DNA from: Acholoe squamosa
Lineage: Eukaryota; Annelida; Polychaeta; Phyllodocida; Polynoidae
Direction of reading: 5' to 3'
DNA length: 64,000 nucleotides
Assembly: GCA_949317995.1 (NCBI GenBank)
Contig: OX439045.1
Span: 3,744,174 to 3,808,173 of the forward strand
Shown: piece by piece, positions 10,495 to 22,582 of the stretch
How the letters are laid out: the number at the start of each line of letters is the position of its first letter
Position numbering within the stretch: position 1 is the first letter of the stretch
Notes under the pieces: model-generated
What the model was told of the DNA's origin: nothing
The model's database searches: none
The model's input: the letters and a program-made list of their open reading frames with translations, nothing else
Position numbers and translations under genes: made by a program

Positions 10495-10793
10495 GAGGGT
10501 GTTGCTCCCATGGGAAAAGGTAGTTTTCCTAAGAAGTGTCTCACCCGCAGCACTCTGTTTCTTTGTAGTCCTAACTTGTTTTGTGTTGCACGCTAGTGGT
10601 CAGCACAAGAGCAACCAAAGAGTGTGTGACAAAGGTAGGTATCTCACAGTGCAGCACACACTATTTTTAAGCAAGGCAGGTGACTTTTCAGACTAATATG
10701 GTGAGTGGAAGTTAAATGGTAAAGCAGAGCGTAACCTCTTTGGAAAAGAGGCCACCTACTCCCAGCTCTATTTAGCACAGCAGCAGCTCTCTC
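10495..10793 (+). mobile_element. Rep-B MITE, copy 3 (diverged)
   Basis: Left end GAGGGTGTTGCTCCCAT. The right end has decayed to CAGCTCTCTC. Abuts copy 4 with only CTG between them. Confidence 0.7.
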
Positions 10794-10796
10794 CTG

Positions 10797-11140
10797 GAGC
10801 GTGTTGCTCCTATGATAAAAAGAGCTGTCAGTAGGTACCCTCTTTTCAAAAGAAGTCACGCTCTGCTTCACCATTCAACTTGCACTCACCACAAAAGTCA
10901 CCTGCCTTGATTGAAATAGAGAGAGCTGCACTATCAGGTACCTACTCATGTCACACATTCTATACTATACTATACTGACTGACTTCTCCCGAGTAGGTAC
11001 CTACTGTCTTTTTTAGCACCGTACATGAATGACCACTTCTAAGCAACAAAAGGGACAAGTTATAGCTACTTGAAAAGAAAGGACTGGAAACAAGGGAATT
11101 TTTAGCCAGCTCTTCCTTTTACTATAGGAGCAACACCCTC
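10797..11140 (-). mobile_element. Rep-B MITE, copy 4
   Basis: Ends GAGCGTGTTGCTCCTAT and ATAGGAGCAACACCCTC, flanked by CTG and CAG. Head-to-head with copy 3. Confidence 0.8.
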
Positions 11141-11229
11141 CAGACATGGTGAGGGTAGACCACAACTTGGTACTCTCACCAAGAATAGTATAGGTTCCCT
11201 AGGATATGTTACTCCATAGAGTCCTATAG

Positions 11230-13465
11230 TGCAAGCCACCCCCCTCTACCCCCCCTTCAAAGTAGGCTCCCTTTTGTGTTCAGTATTGAGTCCTATGTAG
11301 GATAAGGGGGTTTATAGAGATGTCAGGAATCTTTATCAGAGTGATATCAAATGGAAACAAGGGGCCACCTATACCAGAAAATCCTGCTGAATCCAGAATT
11401 TGTGGTCTTGATTCTCAGAATTTGGCCAAAGGTACCTAAAAATGAGGTTTGATGATGAGAATATTTTAAAAATGTACAAAAGTTATATTGAAAATGATTG
11501 GAACTGTTTATAGATGCAACATGCTAATCAAAGTCAGTACCTCAATCTACATATCCCAATGTTTGCCTATCCACACCTGGCAAGTACTCTGCTTGCGTAT
11601 GGCTCTACCTCTCCCACTGCCTATCACTCATACTACCTATCCCCTGAAACATCTAGAGTTTAATTAGGTTTTCCCTCAAATGGCTTAAAGGATTAAAGTT
11701 TACCCCTCACCTTTGTACCTAATTTTCTCTGTACATTCTTACCATTAGTCTACCTATCCTCAATCTGCCTATCATTCACTTTACCTATCCCTCATGGTGA
11801 CTATCCCCCAAATCTGCACATCCCTCATATTTGACTGGCACATCTGTGATATTACCTAGCACCAATGTATCTTTTGAATATGCTCACCTTACAAGGTACC
11901 CTCTGTACCTATCTCTTAAACTGTTTATTACCTATCCTCCTTGCTACCCATCCTCTTCAATACCTATCCCTCAAGCTCACCTTATAGCTTTCCTGCCTAT
12001 CACAGCTTGATCAGCTGGGATAGCTCACATCCAACCTTTGTTATGATCTCTTAGTCAACCTATCCCCTAAAGAACAAATCCAACAGTCTACCTCAAGCAT
12101 ACATCTACTGATCACTCATGCTATATATCCTTGAGGTTACCTATCCTTCAGGCTGCCTATCCTTCATGGTATATAGCCCTCTGCCTACCTAACCAGCTAT
12201 CTATGTATCTCTCACCTTGTATGCTATTCTTTCTACCTTTATAGTAGCTCTCATAGTCTATGCCTTGTGAAATATACCTATCGCTCATTGTACCTATCCT
12301 CAAGTCTGCATATCACTCATGTTTACCTTACATATCCCTCAGGCCATTGAATTATCATGCTTTTCTAAAATGCCTCACCATGGCTATCATTAGACTAGCT
12401 AACTTCCTATCCTACATGTATGTTTTTTATTCCCCTCTTCCTATCCTTCATGCTGCATATCGTTCATGCTATCCCTCTTGACAAGTTAAAAAACTGAGGG
12501 CTATATACCATGAAGGATAGGCAGCCTGAAGGATAGGTAACCTCAATGATATATAGCATGAGTGATAGGTAGAGGTATGTGTGAGGTAGACTGTTAAATT
12601 TGTTCCTTAGGGGATAGGTTGACTAAGAGATCAAAATGAAGGTTGGTTGTGAGCTATCCCAGCTGATCAAGCTGTGATAGGCAGGAAAGCTATAAAGTGA
12701 GCTTGAGAGATAGGTATTGAAGAGGATGGGTAGCAAGGAGGATAGGTAATAAACAGTTTAAGAGATAGGTACAGAGGGTACCTTGTAAGGTGAGCATATT
12801 CAAAAGATATATTGGTGCTAGGTAATATCACAGATGTGCCAGTCAAACATGAGGGATGTGAAGAGTTGGGGGATAGTCACCATGAGGGATAGGTAAAGTG
12901 AATGATAGGCAGATTGAGGATAGGTAGACTAATGGTAAGAATGTACAGAGAAAATTAGGTACAAAGGTGAAGGGTAAACTTTAATCCTTTAAGCCATTTG
13001 AGAGAAAACCTAATTAAACTCTAGATGTTTCAAGGGATAGGTAGTATGAGTGATAGGTAGACTAAGGGATAGGCAGTATGTGGGAGAGGCAGAGCCATAC
13101 ACAGGTAGAGTACTTGTCAGGTTGAGATAGGCACACATTAGGATATGTAGATTCAGGTATTGACTTTGATTAGCATGTTGCATCTATAAATAGTTCCAAT
13201 CATTTTCAATATAACTTTTGTACATTTTTAAAATATTCTCATCATCAAACCTCCTTTTTAGGTACCTTTGGTCAAATTTTGAGAATCAAGATCACAAATT
13301 CTGGATTCAGCAGGATTTTCTGGTATAGGTGGCCCCTTGTTTCCATTTGATATCACTCTGATAAAGATTCCTGACATCTCTATAAACCCCCTTATCCTAC
13401 ATAGGACTCAATACTGAACACAAAAGGGAGCCTACTTTGAAGGGGGGGTAGAGGGGGGGGCTGTT
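11230..13465. repeat. 2.2-kb inverted repeat (long hairpin) with ~960-bp arms
   Basis: The left arm 11230-12182 recurs reverse-complemented at 12497-13465, around a ~314-bp spacer. Shared landmarks: CAAAGTAGGCTCCCTTTTGT / ACAAAAGGGAGCCTACTTTG, ATGCTAATCAAAGTCA / TGACTTTGATTAGCAT and CTTGATCAGCTGGGATAGC / GCTATCCCAGCTGATCAAG. The inner part of each arm is a degenerate ACCTATCC-rich sequence. Arms differ by scattered substitutions and small indels. Flanking CTCACCAGGAAC...CATTCGTGATC segments occur on both sides (10425-10491 and 13537-13596). Confidence 0.9.
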
Positions 13466-13689
13466 ACACTGTGTCCATAGGTAAAGCTCTGAGTTTCATC
13501 TCCTATCTATTGAAGCTTCTTGCTCTCACCAGGAACTCTGCTCAGATAAAACAATGTGGAAAAAAAATGTCACAATCATGTTTTACATTCGTGATCTCTG
13601 CATCCTACACAATGGGAAGCACTGACAATAACACACACTCCTAAGTCGGTGTTATTGATTCTTAAACAATAATGAGGTAGTCGCGGAAG

Positions 13690-13905
13690 TGGATGATGCT
13701 TTTGACCCCTTTCACAGGGAGGGGGGGGGTCAAAATTCTGTCAGCCCCTATGAGAGGGGGGGCAACATTTTTTTTAAAAAAAAAAAGCTTTTCCTCTCCC
13801 TTTTCATTCTTAGCCCCAGAGGGGATGGGGGCGGTTTACAATTTTCTTAAAATTTTCTCACCCACCAAACCCCTGTTACTATTGAGTTGTCACCCCCTAA
13901 GTAAT
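13690..13905. mobile_element. Possible Rep-F-related fragment
   Basis: G-run/GTCAAAATTCTGTCAGCCCC blocks, and on the right an end reading TTAGGGGGTGACAACTC on the minus strand, like Rep-F ends. The left end is not recognisable. Confidence 0.4.
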
Positions 13906-13933
13906 TCACAATACGCAACAACAAATGGTTACA

Positions 13934-15375
13934 AGTCAGGCCCGTGACTAAGGGGGGTTCGTCGTTTTGAAGCTATTGGAGGTAAAGAGGTCCACCCTAT
14001 AGCTCGATGCAGCAAGTTGGGAACCTAAAACTTAGTTTTTCCTGAATTTTCGCTAAGAAATGCTGTAGTTTAGCCAAAAATTATCTAATTTACATAATAT
14101 TTGCAGCAAATGAAAGATGAAACTCATTGCTTTCAGGCCAGGGTAGATGGTATTACAATAATATAGTGCACAGTTTACCACTGAAGTACAAATTATAAAT
14201 TTAAAAATCATTAGTTTAAAAAAATCGCTGTTTTTCAAAGTTTGGCCCTATATATTTTGTGAAAAAATATTCTAACCATCAGTTTTTGATAGATAATGCA
14301 TAATACTGACCCATCAAGTTTATAAATGAGTATGCTTTTTCCCCCTACCTCTATGGTGGCTTATTACACTATGGGAGACATGTGATTTTTGTTAGTTTGC
14401 AAAAACTGTGATTTTCAGCAAAATTTCTGCTTGGTTTTTGATGAGGGACCACATAGATCACCATATATGGACGCGTGATCACCCACTGATACCAGAATTA
14501 TCCATTTTTATGTTCTACTCGATCATCTTTAAAGGCATATTAAATATCTAAGTGATACAATAAGTGTGAGAAGAATTAGCCACATCTTATTATTCTAGTC
14601 TTTGGTGCCGACAACGCTTTTGTTGCTATTTACAGCTAAATAGCTCAATAGTGCATTATAATAGGGCTCACATGCCTTATATGGGGTTCTAATAGCATTT
14701 CAATATGGTTTTCAATGGGTCATCAGGTCAAAACAACAATGGATGATGGAATTTAATAGAAACAAAAGGGTTTTGCACCATGGACCTGTTCACATTGTTC
14801 AGGTCTTCAGATATTCTTATCTTGAAAATGATGAAGACATTTATGAGCAAGGTGCTTTTCCGGCCCATATGGGACCTACAGAGGTCATTTTGTCTAGTCT
14901 GACATGTATTATGAGGGAATAATGCATAGCAAAAGATTCTATTTTCATATTTTGTTATGATTTTTGAGATACAATCATACACAAGACTTGTCTTGTGCAT
15001 CATATACAAAAATGTCCCTTGAATGAAGGCATTTTACATGCACAGCTGCCTCCAAAACTGGAAAACACTCAGGTTCCCAACTTGCTGCATCGAGCTATAG
15101 CAGACATGACATTCAAGAGGAGATAATGAGCTACATGTCAGTTTTTACAGCTTCAAAATCGGACGATTATTAAGGATTCTATGAGAAAACCATATTAGAA
15201 AGATTTTCTCTTTCTTATTTGGCCCACTTTGATAATACTTTGGTATAATATAAAGTCAATTCTTGTATTTGTTTAATGAAATTTTTCAAAGTTCCGACAT
15301 TAAACTGATGAGGGTCCACCTCATAGGAAAATCGAACCGCCCCGCAACGAGTGCTAGTTAGGGGCCTGACAAGGA
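13934..15375. mobile_element. DNA element with long inverted ends
   Basis: Left 13934-14030 (GTCAGGCCCGTGACTAAG, TTTTGAAGCT, CTCGATGCAGCAAGTTGGGA) is matched on the minus strand by blocks at 15373, 15150 and 15100-15072. About 1.44 kb, AT-rich interior without a convincing transposase. A clear target duplication was not found. Confidence 0.6.
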
Positions 15376-15479
15376 TCCTGGCACTCCTCTTGTATTCAGT
15401 CCCAATATGGTCCTCACTGATAAGGACTGACATTGGGCTCAGTTTTATACATGACAAATTCTCTTACACTTAGCCAAAA

Positions 15480-16209
15480 TTTACTCAAATAGAGAAATAG
15501 GTATAGCATGCCTTAATGCATTTGGTACTGGTTTTCTATTTAAAATAACTGGTTTTCTGATTATTGGTAATCTTACATCTATTACCATTTTAAGTCATGT
15601 AAGATTTTTGCTCTCATTTTTATTATTATTATTTTTTTTTTTTTTTTTTTGAAGAAAGAGAGAAGAAATATTTTCAATGCCTTGCTTCTTGAAGGGTCTT
15701 GAACACTATTCTATCTTTGTAGTTTCCCCCTTACAAGCGGAAGATGTTGAGTAATAAAGTTATTTATTTTGGTGATGAAAGTGGTGAGAGACAACCAAAT
15801 ACAGGAGTGAAATTATCTAGGGACATCTTTTCCTGTGTTGTGCTTCCTTATACATTTGCCTCACTGCCTTATATGGTTGGATTCTTACTTCCCTGAGTCC
15901 CCTAATAATATTGAACATATATAAATCAGTTATTGCATTAGTTTTTAGATTTGAGTAACCTTTATTTTTGTTTGGTTGGCAAAAATGACCAGTTTTGCTC
16001 TCTTTTTCAAACTAGCCATTTATGTCCTGTTCCTCGAATCCCTTTGAATGATACAAATTATTTCAGCTGGAGGATCAAAGCATCCAACAGTGGCAACAGT
16101 GCCTAATGTGACATGAAACAAATCCCATACACTTACTTATTTGTTCTAACATACACAGAGAAGCTATGAATCTACATATAAAAGCAAGCAGAGTATAGGC
16201 AATACGCAC
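15480..16209. other. Intron sequence just downstream of exon 5B
   Basis: AT-rich, with a T-run at 15630-15650. No other feature seen. The integrin exon 5B donor is at the right-hand end. Confidence 0.5.
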
Positions 16210-16271
16210 GTTGGTTAGAGCGGCCGACATGCCGGCTTGACAGAAGCCTTGTCTGTGATAGCTCGATCCAC
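16210..16271 (-). CDS. Integrin alpha, candidate alternative exon 5B (canonical, cysteine-bearing)
   Basis: 62 bp with acceptor tgctttcag and donor gtgcgt. After the G of exon 4 it reads GGSSYHRQGFCQAGMSAALT then N, ending in phase 0. GFCQAGMSA matches GFCQGGFS of alpha-V and YCQGGFS of alpha-5, so this is the canonical version and supplies the disulfide partner. It lies 18.9 kb from exon 4 and 18.3 kb downstream of exon 5A. Splicing 5A directly to 5B would shift the frame and run into TAA within 5B, so the two should be mutually exclusive. Confidence 0.85.
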
Positions 16272-16492
16272 CTGAAAGCAGCACATAGAAGAGAAAAGGC
16301 AGAATCAATACAAAGCACAATATAAAGTTAAATGTGATCCCAAAGCATTGAGAGGCATATGGGTGAAGACATTAGAATAGTCACAGACACTGCATGAACA
16401 TCTGGATTTTAGCCATTTAAAAAAAGTGCAAAGCTGTTTTTTTTTTGTTCTGAAATATCAAGCAAAATCAAAACAAGCACTTAAGCCGTGTG

Positions 16493-16676
16493 TCCACATG
16501 GCGATAGAATTTGGTGCTAACAAAATTGCCGACTACAAAAACCCTTTTATCATCTATTTGCGACGATAATATCTAACATGTTTGATTTTTGTTTTCGGTA
16601 ATCGACGACAAAAGTGTTTTTTTTTCGTCGTATATTTTGTCGGTACCAATTCTATCACCCTGTAGACACAAGGCTA
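16493..16676. mobile_element. Small MITE, ends AGCCGTGTGTCCACATGGCG
   Basis: Left CGATAGAATTTGGT and right ACCAATTCTATC plus GTAGACACAAGGCT are inverted. About 184 bp with internal inverted GACGACAAAA/TTTTGTCG-type motifs. It lies about 220 bp upstream of exon 5B on the gene strand. Confidence 0.7.
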
Positions 16677-16679
16677 TAG

Positions 16680-17195
16680 AAGACAAAGCATGATCAGGGT
16701 GACCAAAACTGACTAGGAGTGTGTGAATGTATTAAGACAGGCAAAGACACTGCATAAGAATCTGAGTTTGATTAAACAGCTGGAAGCGAAGTCTAAAGCT
16801 GATTAATCTTTTTTCTGCAATATCAAGAATCAATCAGGACAGTTGGACAGGTGCATGTGCATAAGAAACAAGTACAGAAATTGCATCTGGATTTAAGCAT
16901 TTTCAAGCAAGATGGACATAGCTTAGTAATTATGACTTTCTCCCTGCAATATTTAACAACTTTAAAAAATTAAAGCCATTTTTCCAATTGAAGTTCCCCA
17001 AATATATTCAGGTTTCAGAGGCCAGTGACCCAATGAATTCAACCAAAGTTCTTCAATGACCAATGAATTCAACCAAAGTTCTTCAACATAGAGCCAAAAA
17101 AAGACCATTAAGTTTTGCTTGATCTTAAACTTTCTTATATCCAGGTGTTCATGCAATGAGAGAGTGAAGAAACATTTGTGTCCACAGTGATGTGT
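16680..17195. other. Intronic stretch with one short tandem duplication
   Basis: CCAATGAATTCAACCAAAGT plus CTTCAA occurs twice in a row at about 17031-17088. Otherwise nothing recognisable. Confidence 0.5.
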
Positions 17196-17199
17196 AAAC

Positions 17200-17465
17200 A
17201 TTGACCCTTTAAGCACTGCTGATCCAGGAGTGCATCATGCCTATTGTTCGTCAAGATGCACCGATGAAGTGCTGGCAGGACTGCTTGCCAGCACTTCATA
17301 AGAGCATCATTCTGACCCTGCGGGGATGATATACACAAACTCCCAGAGGGTCGACATGATGCTCCAATGAAGTACTAGCAAGCAGTTTTGCCAGCAATTC
17401 ATTGGTGCATCATGACGACCAATGGGCGTGATGCATGAATGTATTAGCGGCCCTGTAAGGGTTTA
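17200..17465. mobile_element. Rep-A copy
   Basis: From GACCCTTTAAGCACTGCTG to GTATTAGCGGCCCTGTAAGG. Has two hairpin cores (AGTGCTGGC...GCCAGCACTTC and AGTACTAGC...GCCAGCAATTC). Confidence 0.8.
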
Positions 17466-17695
17466 CTTCAGGAAGCTGGAATCAGAAGCACTGAAGTGTT
17501 ATAGTGCATGGTTATTAGATCAAGCAGAATCATCAATAATACATCTTCTGGTGCAAGGAAATTGCACAGATATACTCATTATATTGTGCAATCAATGTCA
17601 TATATAACATCTATCGTTTTTAGATTGGTGTTCGCAACAGACGTCCATAATGTTGAGACATATATGCAGTAAAAGTTCTTTATAAGAAGTTTGGC

Positions 17696-18370
17696 TAGGC
17701 CATAAAAAGGTTTGGTTTCCGGTCACCTGACCTACCTCAGCCAAACAGGGCCGACCTCAGAATTTTTTAAGAATTTTTTAAAGAATTTTTCATAATTATT
17801 TATATTTTTCATTATTATTTATATTAATTTCATATTTTTATTATTTTGATATTTTCCCTGCACCAAGGCAAAGAATCCATGATCTCTAACCAAGTTCTCT
17901 ACATTTTGGCTGGTATAATAGTTAAAATGGAATGCCTGTGATTGTTTTTGATAATAACAAATCAATGTCGGCCAAAATATGACTCAGTGGAAAAAAAAAT
18001 CAAAAAAAAAAAAAATCCGACCTACTTAGGGAGTGATCACTTTTTAACAACAAAGGGGGGGCTGGTGGGTTTGAGGAGGGGGTCAGAATTTTTTCAACCC
18101 CTTGACCAGGGGGGTCAGAATTTTTTCAACCCCTTGACCAGGGGGGTCAAAATAATTTCACCTGTTTTCAGTGGAAAACCCCGCGTGTTACTATAGGCTA
18201 AAAGTGGACATTCGCGCGCGATTTTTGTCCCTTATGGGGGGGTTGAAAATTTTTTTTCGCACGTCCACACGCAAACCAACCAGCCCCCCCCCCCCCCCCC
18301 GTTGTTAAAAGATTAAAAAATTATCACTCCCTTACCTCAACTTTTTGGACCATATTATAAGGAGACCTTG
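17696..18370. mobile_element. Rep-E element split by a Rep-F insertion
   Basis: GGCCATAAAAAGGTTTGG, TTTCCGGTCACCTGACC and GGGCCGACCTCAGA open it. The far part CCTCAACTTTTTGGACCAT resumes after the insertion. The internal GGCCAAAATATGACTCAGT block matches the copy at 34.3 kb. Confidence 0.8.
18029..18331. mobile_element. Rep-F element (Harbinger-like MITE) inserted into Rep-E
   Basis: Inverted ends GGGAGTGATCACTTTTTAAC / AATTATCACTCCC with an AACAAC/GTTGTT inner match, and TTA on both sides (18026-18028, 18332-18334). The 34.3-kb and 45.7-kb Rep-E copies show the uninterrupted sequence. 303 bp, G-rich and C-rich blocks inside, no ORF. Confidence 0.85.
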
Positions 18371-18371
18371 C

Positions 18372-19200
18372 TTATAAGGAGCAAATTCTCTTTTCAAGAA
18401 TAATTTTCTTACATGTAGCATAAATCCTTGCGTAGAGGGCGCACCTCACATATATATAAGACACACCCTGCATGAGTTGAAGAGGAGCTGAGTCATACTA
18501 TTTCCGATGTTTTAAAATAACATAGGAGATCAATACGGAGCTGATATTATGTGTCGTGTGCAGGGTATGTATTGGTACAGTATAGGCTATATTCTATATG
18601 AGAGTATAGAGAGTTGTTGTGCCCCTATGCATTAGTATATTCTGTAAATAGAGAGTTGATATGTGTTGTCTCTCCATATGTTAGTCAGTCCCTAATCCCC
18701 TTATGTAACCCCCACAGCTGGAGTTATCTCCCACATTGCCCAACCAAAGTCCTACACCAACACACCAGACACCTTCCTTACACCATGAGCTACTCATGAG
18801 TTCCTCATTGCCTCATAGGTGAGCAGCTCACCGAGGTCAGATCTCTTGGCTTTGGCCAAAATCTATGTTACTACTTCTGTTCTACAACATTTGATGGAAT
18901 ATGGCTTATGTCATTTTCCTTAAGTCTACTTGCGGCTTATGAGCTGAATTTTCAGAGGATTCACCCATATGAAAAGTAGATGCATGTTTTTTACAGTGTG
19001 ATTTCCCAACATTGTCCACATTACAAAGTATTTGGTCAAACTTTCAGCATTCCCCTTGATCAGATTTGGAGCTGCTCTATGCACTGCTCTATGCCTATGA
19101 GCCGCCTGTGAGCTGCTCTGACCGCTGATACAGACTTCACAGGGCATGGAGTTGGCCTGAGGCAGGGCTCTGACATGATGGGGCCCTCAGGTACTTACTC
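18372..19200. other. Intronic stretch, no recognisable feature
   Basis: A short tandem hint (AGAGAGTTG...TATGTG repeated around 18600-18670) only. No exon-like motif found on either strand. Confidence 0.45.
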
Positions 19201-19202
19201 AA

Positions 19203-19404
19203 CAACTCCTTTAGCACTGTAAGGGGCCAGTAATACAGGAGTGCATCATGCCCATTGGTCGTCATGATGCACCAATGAAGTGCTGATGGGTCTGCTCACC
19301 AGCACTTCATGACTGCATCATGACGAACATCTTGGAGTGTATCAATTGTGAAGGGTCATAATGCATGAAAGTAGCCCTGGGGATAAACTCACCAATACTG
19401 CATT
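19203..19404. mobile_element. Rep-A copy adjoining the 34-bp array
   Basis: AAGGGGCCAGTAATACAGG start and a GATGCACCAATGAAGTGCTG hairpin. It grades into the tandem array through CATTAATGCATATGACCGA. Confidence 0.75.
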
Positions 19405-20460
19405 AATGCATATGACCGATGGGCATGATGCATTGATGCATCATGACGACCGACGGGCATGATGCATTGATGCATCATGACAACCGACGGGCATGATGCA
19501 TTGATGCATCATGACGACCGACGGACATGATGCATGGATGCATCATGACGACCGACGGGCATGATGCATGGATGCAACATGGCGACCGACGGGCATGATG
19601 CATTGATGCATCATGACGACCGACGGGCATGATGCATTGATGCATCATGACGACCGAGGGACATGATGCATGGATGCATCATGATGACCGACGGGCATGA
19701 TGCATCAATGCATCATGACGACCGATGGGCATGATGCATTGATGCATCATGACAACCGATGTACATGATGCATAGATGCATCATGACGACTGATGGGCAT
19801 GATGCATTTATGCAACATGGCGACCGATGGGCATGATGCATTGATGCATTATGACGACTGATGGGCATGATGCATTGATGCATCATGACGACCGATGGGC
19901 ATGATGCATTGATGCATCATGACGACCGATGGGCATGCATGCATAGATGCATCATGACGACCAATGATGCATTAATGCATCATGACGACCAATGGACATG
20001 ATGCATTGATGCATCATGACGACCGATGGGCATGATGCATTAATGCATCATGACGACCAATGGGCATGATGAATTAATGCGTCATGACGACCGAAGGGCA
20101 TGATGCATTGATGCATCATGACGACCGATGTACATGATGCATAGATGCATCATGACAACTGATGGGCATGATGCATTAATGCAACATGGCGACCGATGGG
20201 CATGATGTATTAATGCGTCATGACGACCGATGGGCATGATGCATTGATGCATCATGACGACCGATGGACATGATGTATTAATGCATCATGACGACCGATG
20301 GGCATAATGCATTGATGCATCATGACGACCCATGGGCATGATGCATTGATGCATCATGACGACCCATGGGCATGATGCATTGATGCATCATGACGACCCA
20401 TGGGCATGATGCATTAATGCATCATGACGACCGATGGGCATGATGTATTAATGCACTTAG
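19405..20460. repeat. 34-bp satellite array built from a Rep-A module
   Basis: About 31 units; each unit is GCATCATGACGACCGATGGG followed by CATGATGCATTGAT. The unit is an interrupted palindrome (TGCATCATG ... CATGATGCA). Variant positions are ACGACC/ACAACC and GATG/GACG. Confidence 0.97.
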
Positions 20461-20740
20461 GGCTCTTCGACGCTAACCCTGTAGGCCTAGGATCTATAAC
20501 TAAGGAGTGTGGATCAATTGAATGTAGCAAAGGGGCGGATCCAGGAGAAGAGAACCTTAGTTGTTTTTTATCTGGAAACATTTTGAATGTATATAGAGAT
20601 TCTTGTGTCTTCCAAGGAGCTCTTGTGAGTTACTCACTAGGCCCCCAGTCCTGTATCGTGCCATCGGAATGGCAGAAGCAGTATTCATGCATCATGACAA
20701 CAAATGGACGTGAATTTTGATGCGATCCTTAAAGGTTTAG
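20461..20740. mobile_element. Rep-A tail with unrelated insertion
   Basis: After the array, unique sequence (20461-20690) is followed by a last ATTCATGCATCATGACAACA and GATCCTTAAAGGTTTAGG, a Rep-A-like end. Confidence 0.45.
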
Positions 20741-21695
20741 GGAAACCCCCGAAGCAGCCCATGCCCTAGAGGCGGGGCAACTTCATAAGGTCACTAAGTG
20801 AAATCTGATGTCGATAATGATATAAAGATACTAAATAGTTGGATGCATATAACGATCTAATAAGACCCCCATTTGGAGACGTAATGCTAATAATCTACAG
20901 AATTAAGTCAGCTTTTGAAGTACATGCCCTCCTGTGGGTGGAGGTTATACCATGGAGGTTTTACATACTCTGTGGATATACTAATCAGTTTACTTTGAAC
21001 CAAAAAGGACGAGGATGGGAGTTATTCTGCAAGTTGATATTGGCCTGACCCCGGGACTGACCATATGTATACCATGAGTATTGATACATAATATTTTTTG
21101 GGTAAAATTAAAAATTGAAACACTGTGAATGGATTGCATTCAGTCTGCTAAGATGATAAATTATCTAAAACACTTCTGCCACTTCAAAATCTTTATTCAA
21201 TGCCTACAAAAGAAGATGTGTGCGTAATTAATATGGGTGAATGTAGCCTGAGACACCTCCTCCAGTGTCTGCCAGTGGTTCATTAGGTGGTATGTTGTGC
21301 ACTTTGCAAGCAGCAGGTTTGTTCTGCAGTCTAAAATGCGCAATGCTTGCAGCAGGTTCTGTCAATTGAGGACAACTCTGTTGATATGACGTCACAGGCT
21401 GCCGAATAAATTTAAAAGATTTGTGTAAAAAAGATCTACCCTAGTTTCTGGAGATTTCATCATTACTGGTGTTTATTCTTTATGTATTGCTGGAGATTTC
21501 TCTTGAGCTTTCTCACACACAATGTGTTCATTGTTGTAAGTACTCAACATATCCAACAATGATTTTGATTGGATCTGGACCTCTCTTTTATCATTTAGAC
21601 CATGTTACCAGAAACCTTTTCCCTCCTTTGGGCCTGTGTTTGTTGGAATAGGGGAGGAGTTTTGGAATGAAGACTTCATCTGAAACTGGGCAGCA
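20741..21695. other. Intronic stretch, no recognisable feature
   Basis: No exon, tandem array or family member recognised. Short AT-rich runs only. Confidence 0.45.
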
Positions 21696-21699
21696 GCAG

Positions 21700-22000
21700 C
21701 TTTGATAAACGGAGCGTCAGACTAACACCAGCCCCGCCCCCAAAACACGCCCTATACCAGAACCCACCCCCCCTCCCCCGCCCTGCACCTTCCATGCTAC
21801 AGCCACATAACCTGCGATCCCATATCAGGAAAATATCCCTGGAACCATGAACAAGGGGTCTTTCACCCCGGATTTCCACAAAAAAAAAAAGATTTTCTTG
21901 TCATAAAAGTGCATGGAACTGAGGTACTTTTAGAAAGGATGGAACGCAGGTTGTGTACCTGTGCCATGGAGAGTGGTGCAGGGACCAGGAGAAGTCCCCA
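21700..22000. mobile_element. Element with ends related to the one at 30704-31488
   Basis: GCACCTTCCATGCTACAG and GAACGCAGGTTGTGTACCTG are inverted partners (left CCACATAACCTGCGATCCC). It provides the uninterrupted form of the site that a Rep-C copy occupies at 31185. Confidence 0.55.
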
Positions 22001-22582
22001 TCCACCCTCATCCCTTACTGTAGACTGCCAAGGTAGGGCACTCACTGCTAAACCCTAAATGCTAAAGAATTCCAATGATGTGTTAAACCAACTGTGTTAT
22101 ATGTGTTTCCTCAACCCTTTCTAACCCCCTAGTAACATCGCTACACAGTACATTCTCACTATTTCGACTAAAGTATGAGAGAAGAGAACATTTAATTTAA
22201 GAAAGAAAGAAGGAGAAAGTAGACAGTTAAATAAAGGAAATGAATAAATCATGAATTCAGATTGCACAATGGTCAGTGCCTGAATTAATTATTGATTATT
22301 GATTTTCCCCTTCCTGGAATATAGAAATTTGGTCAAGGCTGATGAGAATTGACAATATAATTTCAACTCTGCAGTTAAGAAAACCTCAACTCTCAGCAGT
22401 TTACTTTTATAAATAATTAAATGGCCATGGACATGTGTTTAAATTTACCTAGACACATTTTCCATCAACCACAATTATTAACGCTTCATTCATTTTGGCC
22501 TGTCATGTCCTCATCCGTCCGTATTCCGCAGGCAAAAAAAAACATCTTCTATACACCTGTACCGTATTGACATGTATAAACG

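Noticed and set aside
15215-15457. 80-codon minus-strand frame beginning MSCIKLSPMSVLISEDHIG
   Set aside because: It overlaps the inverted end of the 13934-15375 element; no known domain and no supporting structure.
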